Part shown: piece by piece, positions 63,922 through 64,000 of the stretch | How the letters are laid out: each line of letters starts with the position of its first letter | Numbering within the stretch: position 1 is the first letter of the stretch | Origin: an uncultured Draconibacterium sp. | Lineage (GTDB): Bacteria > Bacteroidota > Bacteroidia > Bacteroidales > Prolixibacteraceae | Direction: 5' to 3' | Length of the DNA stretch: 64,000 bases | Assembly: GCF_963676815.1 (NCBI RefSeq) | Contig: NZ_OY781365.1 | Location: forward strand, 2,514,501-2,578,500 | Translations under genes and position numbers: made by a program | Notes under the pieces: model-generated | Databases searched by the model: none | What the model saw: the letters and a program-made list of their open reading frames with translations, nothing else | Told to the model about the DNA's origin: nothing

Positions 63922-64000
63922 CTCCCTTCAAATTCTTTGGTTAATTCCAGTATCTTCTGGTTTATCGCAACCAATTGAAATGTTGCTTTCTGTAGTTGTA
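63906..64000 (-). CDS. mobA: Relaxosome accessory protein MobA, C-terminal fragment
   Basis: Runs off the right edge. About 30 residues are visible, with QLQKATFQLVAINQK and a final FEGRWLQK, overlapping the mobB start by 16 bases. Named from position (the small gene before mobB in Bacteroides mobilization modules) and from the coupled overlap. The sequence alone is too short to prove it. Confidence 0.5.
   Translation of the reverse strand, partial: QLQKATFQLVAINQKILELTKEFEGRWLQK

Noticed and set aside
1..64000. CRISPR arrays and rRNA genes
   Set aside because: No regularly spaced repeat-spacer pattern and no rRNA-like sequence was seen; the only phased repeats are the IS ends.

Overview
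The window reads as chromosomal DNA of a Bacteroidota bacterium, probably an anaerobic polysaccharide degrader of the Marinilabiliales/Prolixibacteraceae type (the family is an inference). The evidence is two SusC/SusD loci, a type IX secretion C-terminal domain, an ECF sigma/FecR pair, an S46 peptidase, and repeated matches to the Bacteroidota promoter (-33 TTG/TTTG, -7 TAnnTTTG). From about 43.2 kb onward the DNA is visibly AT-richer and made of defence, toxin-antitoxin, IS and mobilization genes.

Layout. 1-6.7 kb: housekeeping and envelope genes (S46 peptidase fragment, SRPBCC/GyrI-like protein, M23 peptidase, dxr, rseP, tatA, DUF4837 lipoprotein). 6.8-14.3 kb, minus strand: a methionine block. 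A SAM riboswitch with a clear promoter leads into a DUF39 homocysteine-biosynthesis protein, a NIL/ferredoxin protein and a UPF0280 protein, then metH; metF follows with its own possible promoter. Together these suggest sulfide-to-homocysteine-to-methionine synthesis under one SAM sensor. 14.5-16.7 kb: a c-type heme lipoprotein and a sensor histidine kinase.

16.8-30.9 kb, minus strand: a beta-glucan (laminarin-like) utilization locus: a membrane-anchored propeller/LuxR-type regulator, SusC, SusD, a surface lipoprotein, two GH16 enzymes and a GH3 beta-glucosidase. 31.7-43.2 kb, plus strand: a second locus with ECF sigma factor, FecR anti-sigma factor, STN-type SusC transducer, SusD and two sulfatases. 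Its SusC gene is cut in two by an IS481-family element.

43.3-64 kb: an accessory island. It holds decayed gene remnants and short direct repeats, an AlbA_2/Schlafen-like ATP-binding regulator, a HigB/HigA toxin-antitoxin pair with a palindromic operator, a Gabija-like OLD nuclease plus UvrD helicase, and a Wadjet (JetABCD) operon. An IS21-family element with an exact 8-bp target duplication splits jetD. The window ends in mobilization genes (T4 coupling protein, MOBP-type relaxase, MobA tail). I recognise known families throughout. The most notable structures are the co-directional Gabija-like and Wadjet genes with the nuclease subunit broken, the SAM-riboswitch sulfide/homocysteine operon, and a set of short coding-like repeats around the AlbA_2 gene that I cannot assign.
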